A DNA stretch of 6,100 bases from Neisseriaceae bacterium. Its GTDB lineage: Bacteria > Pseudomonadota > Gammaproteobacteria > Burkholderiales > Neisseriaceae. The DNA lies in the NCBI GenBank assembly GCA_017989485.1, contig JAGNPU010000123.1, forward strand, positions 1 to 6,100, written 5' to 3'. Under the pieces are notes generated by a model. That model was not told the origin of the DNA. It ran no database searches and saw only the letters and a list, made by a program, of their open reading frames with translations. A program made the position numbers and the translations under genes. Of the stretch, positions 5,419 through 6,100 are shown piece after piece (within the stretch, counting starts at the first letter, position 1; the number at the start of each line of letters is the position of its first letter).

Positions 5419-6100
5419 ATGTCCCTTCATTCATCTTTTGTTGCCGTTGCCGCCAACAGCGATTTCCCCATCCAAAACCTGCCTTATGGCATTTTCAGCA
5501 CGCCCAATACGGCCCCCCGAGCTGGCGTTGCCATCGGTGAGTTTGTTTTGGACTTGGCCCTATTAGAACGCAAAGGATTATTAAACGCCGGCGCTGAAAA
5601 CGTGTTTAATCAACCCACGCTAAACGCCTTTATGGCCCAAGGGCAAAGCGTATGGCAACAGGTTCGTCATGATTTGCAAACGCTGCTGTCTGCCGACACC
5701 GCCACCTTACGCGACAACGCCGAGCTACGCGCCCAGGCCTTAGTGCCTCAGACCGAGGCCACCATGCATTTGCCGGTTGAGGTCACCGGCTACACTGATT
5801 TTTACTCATCAAAAGAACATGCGTTCAACGTTGGCTCTATGTTCCGCGACCCCAAAAATGCCTTGTTGGCGAACTGGAGTGAATTGCCGGTTGGTTACAA
5901 CGGCCGTGCCAGCTCGGTGGTGGTCAGCGGCACCGACATTACGCGCCCCAGCGGGCAAATCAAACTACCGGACCAAGAACGCCCCGTGTTCAGCGCCTGT
6001 CGCAAGCTAGACATCGAATTAGAAACCGGCTTCATCGTTGGCAAGCCGACCGAGCTGGGTGAAACCATCAACATCGACAATGCCGAAGAGCACATTTTTG
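5419..6100 (+). CDS. fahA: Fumarylacetoacetase (fumarylacetoacetate hydrolase), N-terminal half, cut by the window edge
   Basis: This enzyme hydrolyses 4-fumarylacetoacetate to fumarate and acetoacetate, the last step of tyrosine/homogentisate breakdown, in the cytoplasm with a bound divalent metal. The 227 visible residues are about half of the usual 420-435. Residues 1-118 form the SH3-like N-terminal domain; the catalytic FAH domain starts near 120. The block YTDFYSSKEHAFNVGSMFRD holds the metal ligand Asp127, the catalytic base His134 and Arg143. VGYNGRASSVVVSGT holds Tyr160, and LDIELETGFIVG holds metal ligands Glu200 and Glu202. These align one residue off D126, H133, R142, Y159, E199 and E201 of mouse FAH. 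The ATG has AGGAG (5405-5409) nine bases upstream. Nothing looks damaged. Homogentisate dioxygenase or maleylacetoacetate isomerase genes probably follow outside the window. Confidence 0.96.
   Translation, partial: MSLHSSFVAVAANSDFPIQNLPYGIFSTPNTAPRAGVAIGEFVLDLALLERKGLLNAGAENVFNQPTLNAFMAQGQSVWQQVRHDLQTLLSADTATLRDNAELRAQALVPQTEATMHLPVEVTGYTDFYSSKEHAFNVGSMFRDPKNALLANWSELPVGYNGRASSVVVSGTDITRPSGQIKLPDQERPVFSACRKLDIELETGFIVGKPTELGETINIDNAEEHIF

Noticed and set aside
1..6100. CRISPR arrays, insertion sequences, tRNA or rRNA genes
   Set aside because: No regularly spaced repeats, transposase reading frames, flanking inverted repeats or cloverleaf sequence were seen on either strand.

Overview
The window looks like proteobacterial chromosome of moderate G+C, most likely beta- or gammaproteobacterial. 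That placement rests on the gene families and the compact divergent layout, and no genus can be named from sequence alone. It holds five substantial genes: an unrecognised lipoprotein, a cytochrome P450 fused to its own reductase, two IclR-family regulators, and the first half of a fumarylacetoacetase that runs off the right edge. A ribosome-binding site and start codon at the left edge probably open a sixth gene that lies outside.

Layout: positions 1-15 carry a minus-strand Shine-Dalgarno and ATG. A strong minus-strand terminator (203-232) closes the lipoprotein gene (288-881, minus). After a 240-base gap holding another minus-strand hairpin (1067-1099) comes the P450-reductase gene (1123-3402, minus). 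A 283-base intergenic region with a 21-bp palindrome separates it from a divergent, unusually short IclR regulator (3686-4327, plus). This gene meets a second IclR regulator (4324-5109, minus) tail to tail, and their stop codons share the four bases CTAG. A second divergent region (5110-5418) holds two tandem 17-bp palindromes, one covering the -35 box of a promoter with a perfect -10 box. It leads to the fumarylacetoacetase gene (5419 to the edge, plus).

Working together: there are two regulator/enzyme pairs, each divergent around palindromic DNA that looks like an operator. The fumarylacetoacetase performs the last step of homogentisate (tyrosine/phenylalanine) breakdown, and the adjacent IclR protein is its probable regulator, in the manner of HmgR of Pseudomonas. 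The P450 is a class VII self-sufficient enzyme (CYP116B-like), probably controlled by the short IclR protein. Its substrate cannot be read from the sequence. Its place beside a homogentisate-pathway gene suggests, as a hypothesis only, that it hydroxylates an aromatic compound feeding that pathway. No mobile elements, CRISPR arrays, tRNAs or rRNAs were seen.
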